Positions 1 to 10,460 of a stretch of 64,000 bases of DNA are shown here, piece by piece. The first letter of the stretch is position 1, and each line of letters starts with the position of its first letter. The stretch covers positions 8,370,001 through 8,434,000 of the forward strand of contig CM069439.1 in assembly GCA_035610365.1 (NCBI GenBank), read 5' to 3'. The notes under the pieces were generated by a model, which was given only the letters and a program-made list of their open reading frames with translations, was not told the DNA's origin and made no database searches. This stretch comes from Aquatica leii (Eukaryota > Arthropoda > Insecta > Coleoptera > Lampyridae). The position numbers and the translations under genes are program-made.

Positions 1-1010
1 ATTAATATTATGGTGCATTCGAGCGTAAATGATTGGGGCTAATTGTTATCAGATGTACTCAGAATACGCACAAGAAACCAAATAATTTCAATTTTATTAC
101 AGAAAAATAAATTAAAACATTTGTAGGTATACATATGTGTACAATGTGTACATACATAGATATATTTGTTATACAATGTAGTACAATTTAAATAATATCT
201 GCGTATACACGATGGTAGAAAAAGTTGTTAAGGCCATAAGTAAGGTTTTTTAACAATCGATTAAATTGATAGAAAAAAAATTAAGTGCGAAAATTTTATC
301 AGTACCTACATTCATTTTCTAATGTGTGGTTCAAAATGAAACTTCTAATTGCAAATTTAAGCAGTGAAACTCCGTTTATATTTCTATTTATATAGTTTAT
401 ATAAAACATTACATTTTCATTGTAAAATTATACATCTGTTTTATAAATATTTTAAGATCTAAGATCTCCTTAATATCTTCAATATTATGCTCTAGATAAA
501 CTATTAAAATGAATTAATAATAGAATAAAAATTATTAATAAAATAAACTAAACCTTTAGTCTATTATTAAATAATAATTGATCGTAAATATCTTTGCTTA
601 AGGTTACAAAATAAGCAAGAAATGCGTAAAAGAAATGTGCAAATGTTACGAAAATTTGTCAAATTTTAATAATTTTTACTAGAAAAAATTTAAACAAGCG
701 TTATTTTAGAAATATAAAAATACGGTTAAATTATAAAAAGAAATGCGCTATTTAAGTATGTTTACATATCGTTTACAGATATTTATTATAATTTCTACTT
801 TCCGAGATACTACTTAAGAAATTAAATTTTCCATTTCATTTTTAAACTTATTTAAAAAAATCTAAAAAAAAATAAAAACCACTTCTACGTTATTAATTTT
901 TGCCATTTAGAAAATGTTATCCTAAAATTTTAGTTCCGACGTTTTGTTTCCGAGAAACCATCATTTTAAGCGTTAATTGTATTTTTTATTACAAATTTAA
1001 CAATATATAA
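1..1010. repeat. Diverged interspersed repeat, copy 1
   Basis: AT-rich sequence with no convincing coding frame. Much of it recurs at about 2170-2790: the same order of blocks is seen, including TGTACTCAGAATA, the GTATACATA/TATACATAT tract, TAGATATATTTGTT and the block TTCCGACGTTTTG followed by CGAGAAACCATCA. The spacing between blocks differs, so both are old copies of one repeat family. The family is not recognised. Short reading frames here are chance products of AT-rich DNA. Confidence 0.55.
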
Positions 1011-1054
1011 TATTGATGATAATATTTAAAAAATGTTTATTTAAAAAGAAATCA

Positions 1055-1290
1055 TTTAAAACAAACGCTTCATGATATCTTTTATCCTATTTCTGATTTG
1101 AATCAGCTATATATTTGAAGAAAATATTTTCTTCTTAATACCACTTTGATGAATGAAGTTAAAAAAAACTTGAAAAGGTATAATGGTCAATAATAAAAAT
1201 TAGTTGAAAACTGCAGCTTATAATAATTATCAAATACGCTACTCAAACGAGCTTAGGACACTATGGTTTAGTTGAAAGTCATCGTCTAAA
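1055..1290. repeat. Interspersed repeat B, copy 1
   Basis: A stretch of about 230 bp recurs at 4030-4270 with the same order of blocks: CATGATATCTTTTATC, TATATATTTGAAGAA, AACTTGAAAA.GTATA, TATAATAATTAT and ATACGCTACT. A short piece (AACTTGAAAAGGTATA) also appears near 5760. No coding content is seen. Confidence 0.6.
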
Positions 1291-2169
1291 GTAAATTTTT
1301 ATCATACATTTTTTACAGTTCCATACTTTATTATAGATAAAAAAATTCAAACAACAAATTGACCCATTCATAAATGTCTTGTTTACTGTTATTACAAATT
1401 TTAATGAATTTTCCTACTAAATTCTCTTTAAATCGTCGAAAAAAGATAAAGATCAGTTATAGAACAATTTAGTAACTACAATCACTTAACACAAATAATA
1501 CCAGTTTAACTGAACTTGCGGCCCAAAAAATTAGATGCAAACAATACGAGCATAAAAAAACTCATAAAGAACATGCATAGCACGAAACGGCGTAATGCAT
1601 ACATCAAATGCTAAATCTATAAAAAAATTCAGTTTGAATGCAAACTTTACCTATTATTAACTAAAAATAAATAAACAAAAATAACAAAAATAACGAAAAA
1701 TTAGTATGTTCTCATTTCAAAGTAAAAAAACAAGAAACGTAGCAACAGTAGTTTTTGGCAAGTTTAGTAAGATAGGTATTTTCGTTTCACATTACATTAT
1801 AGAATACATAATATGTATGTCTACAGCAAAAGAAATAATTAATTAACTTCATCACAAAACACTGATGCAAATATGTACTGCATAGTGCAAATTACCACAA
1901 CTTTATGAGTTTGGCTATATAGCTGCATTAATTAAATATCCTTTATCAAAATTGCATTTCTCATTGCAATATTCAATTTTAATTTAAATTGTTTAATGCA
2001 TGTTCTACTACAAACCAATTATTATTTTAATGAACTAATACTGTTGAAACATTTATATAATAAAATAGATTATTTTGAAAAAGAGTTTATTAGCAAAACC
2101 AATTTAAAAATTTTACATAGTTGAGTTAAAGTTCCAGTACAAAACCATTAAAAATTTACACAAACTTTT

Positions 2170-2790
2170 TTAAAATTAAAACTATAGTGCAGTAGAACGT
2201 AAATTATTCAGACTAATTGTTGCCAGATGTACTCAGAATATCCACAAAAAAAAACAAATAATAAAAAATTTATTACATAAAAATAAATTAAAAGGTTTAT
2301 TGATATACATATATGTACATACCTAGATATATTTGTTTGTTGTACAATGTAATATAATGTGAATGTTACCACAATAGTAGAAAAACTTATTAAGCTCATA
2401 AGTAAATTTTCTGAGCAATCTATTAAATTTATGAAAAGAAATTGAGTGCAGTTCATTCGTTTTCTATAAATTGGAACTTGCATTTATTAATACTAAAAAA
2501 TTTAAAGCGTTGTTTTAGAAATATAAAAATACGGTTAAATGACAAGCAATGCGCTATTTAAAGTATGGTTACATATTGTTTACAGATTTAATATTTTAAT
2601 TTTAAGTGATCGTGATATTTCAAAAAATTGAATTTTGTTTTACTTCATTTTTAAATTTGATATAAAATAAATTAACCTTTATTTAAAAAAAATATTTTAG
2701 TTCCGACGTTTTGTCCCCGAGAAACCATCAACTGATGGAGACGCCTCGTATTTAATCGTATTTTTATTACAAATTTAACAATAATGTATA
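2170..2790. repeat. Diverged interspersed repeat, copy 2
   Basis: Second copy of the repeat at 1-1010 in the same orientation, shorter through internal deletions. The shared TTCCGACGTTTTG block is at 2701-2713. The 91-residue minus-strand frame at 2208-2483 lies inside the repeat, is very hydrophobic and AT-driven, and is not treated as a gene. Confidence 0.55.
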
Positions 2791-3159
2791 TGTCATGATT
2801 TTTAAACTAATTATTAAAATATCTTTGTTTAAACTTTGCTGTAATTTTTAAACGAATGCAAACATTAAATATGAAAAAACAGGTCAATTTTAATATTGAG
2901 CGAAACAATTTTTGACGTTTAAACAACATTTGTAAAATCAATCCCCTGACCCCCTAGCAACTACTCTTTTTTTTAAATGGCACGACCCTACTCGTGATGT
3001 CATAAATGTAATGGGTTATAAAATTTTGACAATTGTTTGACACAACAAAATCGAAATAATAAATTCAATGAAATATCAGGTTTGTTGTACGTTTTTTACG
3101 TACGTACGTTATTGTTATTTTGTTATTGTGGTCTTTGTTTTGCTTATCTCTTTTTTTAA

Positions 3160-3870
3160 CAACACTCGTTTATTAAATTAAATAAAGTCTGAAGTTCCTA
3201 ATCAAGCAAATCTGTCACTTTTCAAATTTTCATTATATTGACAATGATTTACACCAGCACCAAACGTGTTGAAATTATCTTCAATCCTGAAATGGAAAAC
3301 TGTTGTTCATTGAAAACAGTTACAACCTTTAACAACAGACATCCAGACCAAAATGTAAGTTACACGTACGTTCGTCAATTGGTTGCCAAAATTGAGGCAA
3401 CGAAATCTGTTGCTAATAGGAAAAGAGATAGGTCAAGGATACTCTATGAAACCGGCAATATTGAAGTACTTAGACAGTTCGCTATAAATCTAACGATGTA
3501 AACTCGTCAGGCAGCGGAAAAAATAGGATTGTCTCAAAGAACTGTTGTAAGGGCATTAAAACGTCACAAGGTCCATCCTTACGACATGAACATCGTACAA
3601 TAACTTGGAGATGATGATCCAGACAGAAGAATTGAGTTTTGTAAAACTATCATCCATCAAATTAATGCAAATCCGCAATTTCTAAGAAACATTTGTTTCA
3701 GTACTGAGTGCACGTTTTATTTAAATGAACATGTCTACAAACAAAATTGTCGCTATTAGAGCGACGAGAATCCTCACAATAATTTGCGGACACTCACTAA
3801 CCCGAAAAAGATAACGTTTAGGCGTGAATTTTGGGAAATGCTATCATGGCCCTGTCTTTATAGATAAAAC
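3160..3870 (+). pseudogene. Tc1/mariner-superfamily transposase relic
   Basis: The frame at 3238-3501 reads as an N-terminal helix-turn-helix region. After a stop the protein-like sequence continues as a second helix-turn-helix (RQAAEKIGLSQRTVVRALKRH, 3510-3570) and then as DDPDRRIEFC, FLRNICFS.E and the block CRY.SDENPH. Those blocks are typical of an insect IS630/Tc1/mariner-like DDE transposase family, where the FSDE-like aspartate and the SDENPH block flank the catalytic core. Stops at 3499-3501, about 3601 and about 3757, and loss of the C-terminal third, make it dead. I saw no clear terminal inverted repeats. Confidence 0.65.
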
Positions 3871-4029
3871 TTCAAACTTTTAAAAAACTCACCTTGTATA
3901 TTTAGATTGTATACGTGAATAGCCATTTTAAACGGAAGAATAAATCTAAACATTAGGAAACGCACATTTTTGTAAATGTCTCACAAACTAGAAGTTATAA
4001 TTAACTTCTGTGAAATATTTTCGCAATCT

Positions 4030-4270
4030 ATTAAAGAAAAGCGCCCCATGATATCTTTTATCTTATGTTGGAGTTAGAACAATTATATATTTGAAGAACT
4101 CATTTTCTTCTTAACACTACCCCTTCGTTAGTTCAATCAGTTAAAAAAAAAACTTGAAAAAGTATAGTAGTCAAGTATAAAAATTAGATGAAAACCGCAG
4201 TTTATAATAATTATAAAATACGCTACTAAAACGGGTTTAGAAAACTATGATTTAACGGTTCAATATTTAT
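4030..4270. repeat. Interspersed repeat B, copy 2
   Basis: Second copy of the repeat at 1055-1290, same orientation and roughly 80 percent similar by eye. It directly follows the Tc1/mariner relic. The rest of 3900-4750 shows no coding or structural signal. Confidence 0.6.
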
Positions 4271-4753
4271 GAGGGAAAAAAATCAAACAACGCCTCAAGT
4301 TAAACCATACATATGTAAATGTCTTATTGGTCAAAGTGTAAAAAAAATGATAAAAATATGTTATAAAACCAAATTAATTAAACTAGCAGTGCCAAAAATT
4401 GTGGTAATTAATATAATGCCTTCCAAAATAGTGTGAATGCAAACTTTAACCATTATTTATTAAAAATACACAAAAAAATAAGAAAATCAATAAAAAACTG
4501 AGTTCTCATTGCAAAGAAAAAAACAAAAAGCAGCTTAAAAACATCTAACAAGTCGGAAAAAGACCGCGAAGAAGTAACAAAAGAAGCAATCACACTAACA
4601 ATAGCGAGAAAATTTTATTGCAGAAAATCGATAAGCAAAAAAATAATTAAAAAAACTAGAAAAGAAGAATATATTCTACAAAAAGAAATGACATAAACAA
4701 CTGTTAACATCATATATGATAAAAATATTAATACTGGATTGAAAATACGTTCC

Positions 4754-5700
4754 TTATTGTGAGTAATTCATATGCGTTGAATACAGAACTGCAATCAGAT
4801 TTGCTCTGCTTCTTGGTTTCTGCTTGTGCACATCTTTTTTTGCCCTCTGCAAAAACCAACAGTAATCCCCCATCATGTTCTTATTGTCGGAAAGAAGACA
4901 AGATGCGAATGCAAGGAATGCATCTTTAGTGACATTCGGCAACCGAGTTGCTGATAGACTGTTAGCAAGTTGTCTACAAGTTCTGCATAGTTGTCTACTT
5001 TACGGTTTTGAAGAAAGTTGTACACGACAAGCACAAATACGCCCAAGCTGTTTGTTCTCGTTCTAATCTGAACAATGGATCTCGAATTAACGTTCGTTTT
5101 CTGATCCAGCCAAGACTCCTGCTTGCAATTCTGCGTCAGCTTTCATCTTTGATAACTTGCCTTTTAGGTAGTGAAAACCACTGTTTGTTTAATCCATCGC
5201 TGCAACAAACTATTACACAAGACCCAGTATAATATGTAGTGAACATAGGTAAATCTTATTATGATCTACAAGAGTTACATCTTGAACGTTGTGCTGTTCG
5301 ACCACAGGTAAAATTCGGGGTTGCCAATTTTTCACTATGTAGTTATTCTTATCATCGCAACTATTCCACATGCAAAGAAAGCACATGTGATTTGTGTACC
5401 CCATCTGCATTCCTAGCAAAAAGGTTGTAATCTTCAAATTACCGCAAATACTCCAATTGTGCTCCAAGTTCGTAATCAGTATCAAGAGAGTGTTCATTGT
5501 TTCCTAGATTTCTTTCATTTAAACGGCTTGAGCAATAGAAATTGATGGTTTCTGATTGCCATTGTTTAGTAGTGCACTTTTCTGCTACGTATTTGTTATC
5601 TAGTTCCTTCATAAACCCTGCACGTCATGAAAGAAGCAGATTCCAAAGTGCCCAATTGGAGCACCTCTCTGGAGTAGGTTTCATTCCTTCATTCTAGAAC
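4754..5700 (-). pseudogene. Relic of a multi-copy insect protein (unknown family)
   Basis: On the minus strand a broken reading frame runs from about 5700 to 4754. Readable blocks include LEYLR (about 5440), LLGMQMGYT.HMCFLCMWNS.DDKN.YIVK (5330-5420), VDHNKIYLCSLHIILGL (5213-5265) and, at the other end, NMMGDYCWFLQRA.KDVHK (4790-4885). The order LLGxQxGYTKxxCFLCxWxSR, then HIKLGL, then MMxDYCWxLKR is that of a protein repeated many times in insect genomes and probably transposon-encoded. I cannot name its superfamily. Several stops and frameshifts show it is not functional. Confidence 0.5.
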
Positions 5701-5889
5701 CCAACAGTTCCGACATTTCTTTCAAACACCACTTTGTTGGTTCAATTTATAAAAAAAAAACTTGAAAAGGTATAGGTCAGAGATTTGAGAATAGCTCATA
5801 CTTAGAAATTAGTCACTGATTTATTAATCTGTAATCAATTTTAAAAAATAAATAAACGGTAGACTAGAAGTAGCTATTTCTTTTTTATA

Positions 5890-6130
5890 GCAATTTTTAC
5901 GAAATTTTGTATTTGCCTGTTTTTAACTCGTTTTAAAAGTAGCGATAATCCGCCAAAACACAGTCCACGAAACGTCGCCTCAAAAAACACATTAAGTAGT
6001 GTTTTCTATCGCCCTCTCCTATTGGAAAAGATTTACCTACCACCTTTCCTAAATAAAATAACTGACGTTAAAAAAAATAATTTACTAAAGAACACATTGC
6101 ACATTGCACGTGCGAGATAACATGTGTAAT
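5890..6130 (+). pseudogene. Relic copy of the region upstream of the finger-protein gene
   Basis: This segment resembles 10970-11420, which lies just upstream of the finger-protein gene at 11504. Shared blocks in the same order are CAATTTTTACGAAA.TTTG.GTTT, ATAACTGA.GTTAAAAA and GCACGTG.GAGATAACA. It marks the left end of a decayed partial copy of the main locus that continues at 6297 and 6490. Confidence 0.5.
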
Positions 6131-6296
6131 AAATCTGCGTATTTTGAGATATGCTTTTTTATATAGTCTGAGGTGTTACATTACGCGGCTACTTTAAGAC
6201 TGCCGCGTGCGTTTTACATACACGTGTTCATAAGCACACATGTTACAACATGCATAACTTTTAAGTGGATCTGTACATTTGCTTGTTGTACTACTA

Positions 6297-6487
6297 TTAA
6301 TATTTCAACATTAGAAGATTTGCTTTAAGGTCGTGGTTGCTCTGGTCAAAAAAATGATAATAAAAACTATGAATCACCTGTAACAACTTTGTTCCACAAT
6401 TCTTATTTCTAGTAACAAATTTTGTACCACCCAAAATGTGCATTGTTCTATTAATACTTCTATGCAAAAAAGTAATAATAGGGAGTT
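6297..6487 (+). pseudogene. Relic of finger-protein gene exon 1
   Basis: About 190 bp closely match 11705-11890, the 3' half of exon 1 of the gene at 11504-14949. Both contain the ACATTAGAAGATTTGCTTTA run, then GGTTGCTC.GGTCAAAAAAAT, CAATCACCT.TAACA, AACAAATTTT.TAC and AAAATGTGCATT.TTCTA. Here the frame has gained a stop directly after the LEDLL codons (TTTAAGG instead of TTTATCG). It is followed within a few bases by phosphatase-gene sequence, so the intervening locus has been lost from this copy. Confidence 0.75.
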
Positions 6488-6489
6488 TT

Positions 6490-6722
6490 ACCTGAGAAAT
6501 CAAGAATCAGTAAACTTGGGTGAAGATTGACTGATCGAGTGGGCTAGGGCTTATAGAAAGAGAATTGCACAAGTAAGAACTACCTGAGAGCGTAGATTGA
6601 AGATCTATAATGTTTTACAATTTCCAACAGCTTTTCCTTACTATTTATTAATGCTAGAGTTAGACGGTTTTTTAAACATTTCTTTAGAGTAAAATCTGCA
6701 ATATATTTGTCTTTAATAGGTT
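6490..6722 (-). pseudogene. Relic of PTPDC1-like exons 6-8, left part
   Basis: The sequence matches the phosphatase gene in collapsed form: 6490-6640 corresponds to exon 8 (32104-32257), 6640-6665 to the end of exon 7 (32290-32312), and 6668-6722 to exon 6 (32575-32625). The exon 8/intron border TTACCTGAG is kept, so this is a genomic and not a retrocopied fragment. It is truncated by the inverted-repeat element at 6727. Confidence 0.75.
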
Positions 6723-7103
6723 ACTTCCCAGCAAACACAGATGGACTTAAATTACTGTTGAATTTCCATTAAATTACGGTAATTTAAGTAGTAATTTAAA
6801 CAGTAAAAAGGGCGCCATTAAGCAACCACTTAAACTACCAAAAATTCATTGACTTCTAAATTACTAATAAGCTACCATTAAAATACTGTTGTTATATTAC
6901 CATTGAATTACTGTTAAACTACTGTTTTGAACTACTAGCAAAACTATTAAATTATTATTAAAACCACTATACATTTAAAAAAATAGTTTTTAGTTAATTA
7001 TTTGTTTCTGTATTTTTTTATTTATTTCGTTTACAGAATTTGACGAACATAATTGATAAATTGTGGGATTTTTTTTAAATTAGAATTTAATTTAAGTACT
7101 TAC

Positions 7104-7178
7104 CTGGGGTTTGATCCCACGAACATCAGGAAAATCCCTTGCAACCTAAACGTGTTAACCACTACTCTACCTGACCTA
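7104..7178 (-). ncRNA. tRNA-like (SINE head or tRNA pseudogene)
   Basis: On the minus strand there is an A-box-like stretch (GTAGAGTAGTGGTTAACACG) followed about 35 nt later by a B-box-like stretch (GTGGGATCAAACCCC), with an anticodon-arm-sized gap. This is the layout of a tRNA or tRNA-derived SINE promoter. The match is imperfect and no discriminator or full cloverleaf was established, so it is probably a decayed SINE head inside the inverted-repeat element. Confidence 0.4.
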
Positions 7179-7774
7179 ATACTATAAATGCTAACTACAC
7201 GTTATATATGTTGAATACAAAATAGAGTAACTTATTCGTAATTTAATACTTTCAACGTGAACCATTAAATATTTCACATGACAATCAGACTGACGATGAA
7301 TTAGTCCTATATATACATTTGCATCGCTACGTATTAATTATACTCTTGTTGTTTTTGTTATTCTGTAATCAGGATAATTCATGTCTTAGTTGCTTGAAGT
7401 GGTTTATATAATCCGAATATTTTTGAATACGGCAGGTACATAATTTCATGCAATATTGATAATCTTGTATCATAAGTTATAATATTTACTTTTGTTTTAT
7501 ATTTATATTGCGTTACTGATCCCGCAGATTGACCAATGCTATTTGACTTTCCAATATTAATATTTTCGTAAACTGTACGAAATCTTTTTAGTTGTCGATA
7601 ACAATTGCCACTTTCCTTCTTTCCATGCATTCTTCAAGTTGATAGCAGACCTAACTGTTTGGCAAATATAACGACCATTTTTAAAATAGTTTAGCTTAAC
7701 ATTTATATAGCAACTCTATTACTACTGACTATTAATTTACCTTGTATTTTAACGGACATTCAATTACTATTAAA

Positions 7775-8700
7775 CTCCCCAACCTAATTCTGGAATTACG
7801 ACTAAGTTACTGAGTAAACTATTCAAGCTACCAATCATTACATTACTCCTAAATTACTTTTGAATTGCTGGGTAGTATAATGGTAACTCAATTAGCGGTA
7901 AACTACAACGTTCAATTTTTTAATTACTCTTAAGTTACTGGTTAAACTATTTTTAAGCTACCCACCATTACATTACTCCTTAATTACTCTCTTATTACTG
8001 TGTGGTATAACGGTGATTCAATTACCATTAAACTACAACGTTCAATTTTTTAATTACTCTTAAGTTACTGGTTAAACTATTCTTAAGCTACGCACCATTA
8101 CCAGTGTTGTAAATAGATAATTTTTAAATTATATAGATACAGATAAATTTTTTTTCTTGCAAGAATTATCTAGTATTAGATAACAGATAAACTATTTAAA
8201 CTTTATATAGATAACAGATAATAGATGTAATAACCTAGGTAGTAATAACGATACATGGAGTTCACTTGAAGAACTACTATGGAATGCGGGAAATTACTGA
8301 AGAAAAACATACATTTTGTAACTTGAATTTTACGGAACACTGGATTTTTATAATTTTATTTAAATAATTTAAATAAAAAATTATATATATACAGATACAT
8401 ATAACTTATATATTTTAGATAGTATATAGATACATATAAATAGATAAAAAATATGAATCTAGATTAATTTATCTATATAAATTTATATAGATAATTTACA
8501 ACACTGACCATTACATTACTTCTTAATTACTTTCTAATTACCGGGTAGTATAATGGTGACTCAATTACTATTAAACTACAACGTTTCATTCTTAATCACT
8601 ATTAAGTTACTAATTAAATTACTTTTATGCTACCACAATACTGAAATACTCCTAAACTACTTCGTATACTACTTTTAAACTAGTAACCATTTAAATTACT
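7775..8700. repeat. 130-bp tandem repeat array
   Basis: The block CAACGTT(C)AATTTTTTAATTAC recurs near 7906, 8036 and 8579, each followed by TTAAGTTACTGGTTAAACTA and later by ACCATTACATTACT. The first spacing is about 130 bp. The second is 130 bp once the 413 bp of the nested hAT-like insertion is subtracted. At least four units are visible, with older diverged units on the left. Confidence 0.7.
8102..8506. mobile_element. hAT-like MITE nested in the 130-bp array
   Basis: A 405-bp insertion starts CAGTGTTGTAAAT and ends ATTTACAACACTG, a perfect 13-bp terminal inverted repeat. It is flanked by an exact 8-bp target duplication, ACCATTAC, at 8094-8101 and 8507-8514. An 8-bp duplication with CAGTG-type ends is characteristic of hAT elements. 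The interior is made of ATAGATA-type simple sequence and codes for nothing, as in a non-autonomous element. Confidence 0.85.
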
Positions 8701-9004
8701 GCTAAAAGTCACCTTAGACTACTCTTAAATTACGAAAAAAATTAAATTACTTATAAATGACTTTTCAATACCCAATAAACTACTAAATTAAGCTACGTTG
8801 TGTTTGCTGGGTTTGTATTTTTATAATGCTTAGAAATAACAAAATTTAACCACGTCTTATATGTGATAGCATTATTTTGTATTTACTTTTATTTTTGGTG
8901 TTAGCAATTTACTAGAAAGAAATGTGTAGCTCTTAGAACTTAATTGAACATCATAATATTGTTTTTTATTTCTTTTTAACCACGATGTGAATAAACTTGG
9001 AAGA

Positions 9005-9181
9005 CTATTTAATGCAACAGGTCCGCAATTTTCTGGTTCAAAATTTAGATTTTGTATGAATTTACCCCTTTCTAACCAATAAACATGTTTTTTTTTCGAA
9101 TATCGGATTTTCTTACCATTCGGTTATTGTTATCAAAAACCCCAAGTCCCCAATATGATTCTATTGAACAGCGTGCAGTGT
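9005..9181. mobile_element. Terminal fragment of a pogo/Tigger-like element
   Basis: This segment shares sequence with 47690-47927 (CAGGT.CGCAATTT, TAACCAATAAACAT, GGTTATTGTTATCAAAAAC and ATTCTATT.A..G.CGTGCA.TGTAT). Its right end resembles the TAAGCGGCGTGCACTG terminal repeat of the MITE at 35347-36273. Only one terminus is seen, so it is a truncated copy. Confidence 0.5.
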
Positions 9182-9189
9182 ATTTTGAA

Positions 9190-9272
9190 AAAAAAGAATT
9201 GTGCAAAATGACGTACGTAAACAATTTGGCCTCTAGTTTGTACAGAACCAGGTCTTTTTAATCGATAAATAT
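9190..9272 (-). pseudogene. Relic of PTPDC1-like exon 5, right part
   Basis: About 80 bp nearly identical to 32705-32790, the end of phosphatase exon 5: GAATTGTGCAAAATGACGTACG, AATTTGGCCTCTAGTTTGTA and CAGAACCAGGTCTTTTTAATCG. On the minus strand it reads the RPGSVQTRGQ block that follows the catalytic loop. It continues the relic truncated at 6722. Confidence 0.75.
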
Positions 9273-9344
9273 TACGTGATCTCATCTTGATTCAAAATCA
9301 ACTAAAGATATTTTAAAGAATGAATAAAATTATAATTTATTTAA

Positions 9345-10460
9345 GTTTGACCTTACTTATAAATTCTATTTAATGTATAAACAAGTATATAAAGAACACG
9401 GTAGCAAAAGATGTAGAAGAAATAAAACGAATCAAAAAATACGAGAAAAGAATTGGATTCATAATAATACGACTGATAAGATACAATAAAAAAAAATAGA
9501 AATGTTTAAAAACCTCCGCAGTCAAAAGCACTAAATGAACAATTCAGAAAAATAGCACAAACCAGTCATCCAAACAAATAGTGAAAATAGCAAGGATTAA
9601 GATCGTAACAACTCAGGCAATAAAAAATAAAATAATGAAAACATAAAAATAATTGTATAGAATATAACATTATTAAATAGAAAAAAAAACTAATAGAAGA
9701 ACTAACAAAAATGAAAGTAGATAAGATAGAACTCAGTAAAATCAAAACACATGGAAACAGACAAGCAAAATAAAAAAACAAAGCAGCAGTAATGATAAAT
9801 AAGAAAATGGAAAGAAAAGTAATTAAATATAAACTCATATCCTCGAGAATTACGGTAATGCAAATAAAACTTACAAACGTGATAATAAAAATACAAACAT
9901 ACATTCCAGCAGAAGACGATGTTAGAATTCTATTTATTAATAGGCAATTAATTCTGGAACCAGAAAATGGAAGAAGAACAGAATGTAAGAAGTGTAATCG
10001 ACTGAAGTCGAAATTATAAAGGGAAAAACCATAATTATCAACACAGTACGAAATATAGTTACAGCAATAATAAAGAAATAAAGCAATGTAAAAAATAATT
10101 AAAGTGCCTTACAAATTAGTGCTGATTAGGGTACGTAAAGCAGTTGTCAAAAAAGCAATAAGCAAAACATGGCAAACAACTGCTGAAAAGTTACATAACA
10201 TACAAAAGAAACTTCCAGGTAAGAGTAAAAGTAATAAAAACAAAAAGAAATAACGATAATAAACGAACAGGACCAGAAAAACACACAAATAGTAGTAAAT
10301 ATAAAAAGAGAAAAAATAAAACAGTCTAGAATAGGAAGGAATAGACTGGCTCTGTAAGATTTGCAAAAAAAGCGTAGAAAAAAAGAAAAATACCAACTCA
10401 CGGGAAAAACTCTATTTTCCTATATATAAAAAATAAAACAAATACAATAAATTAATAACT
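9345..10460 (+). mobile_element. Non-LTR retrotransposon relic, family X, copy 1
   Basis: The sequence matches 34660-36960 in order: the start (TTTGACCTTACTTATAAAT), an internal FINRQLILEP block (9930-9965) with KKCNRL, and a right-hand block reading DWLCKICKKSVEKK (10349-10390), which corresponds to the DRLCKICKKAEKTRE region upstream of a reverse-transcriptase start in the other copy. These are decayed fragments of an APE-type non-LTR element. No intact frame remains, and the short minus-strand frames here are hydrophobic shadows. Confidence 0.5.

Larger units (their letters stand above)
6727..8811. mobile_element. 2.1-kb terminal-inverted-repeat element
   Basis: The element begins CCCAGCAAACACA and ends TGTGTTTGCTGGG, a perfect 13-bp terminal inverted repeat. 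It has no transposase; the inside is built largely of degenerate repeats of ATTACT.TTAAACTAC-like sequence and a 130-bp tandem repeat. It interrupts a phosphatase-gene relic (left part ends at 6722, right part resumes at 9190). I could not find a clear target-site duplication (flanks GGTTACTT and TTTGTATT), so the superfamily is left open. Confidence 0.75.

Noticed and set aside
9566-9904. Hydrophobic minus-strand frames at 9566-9904 and 10109-10401 resembling membrane proteins
   Set aside because: They lie over the A-rich strand of a non-LTR relic. Phe/Leu/Ser content follows from poly-T-rich sequence, and overlapping frames look equally hydrophobic.
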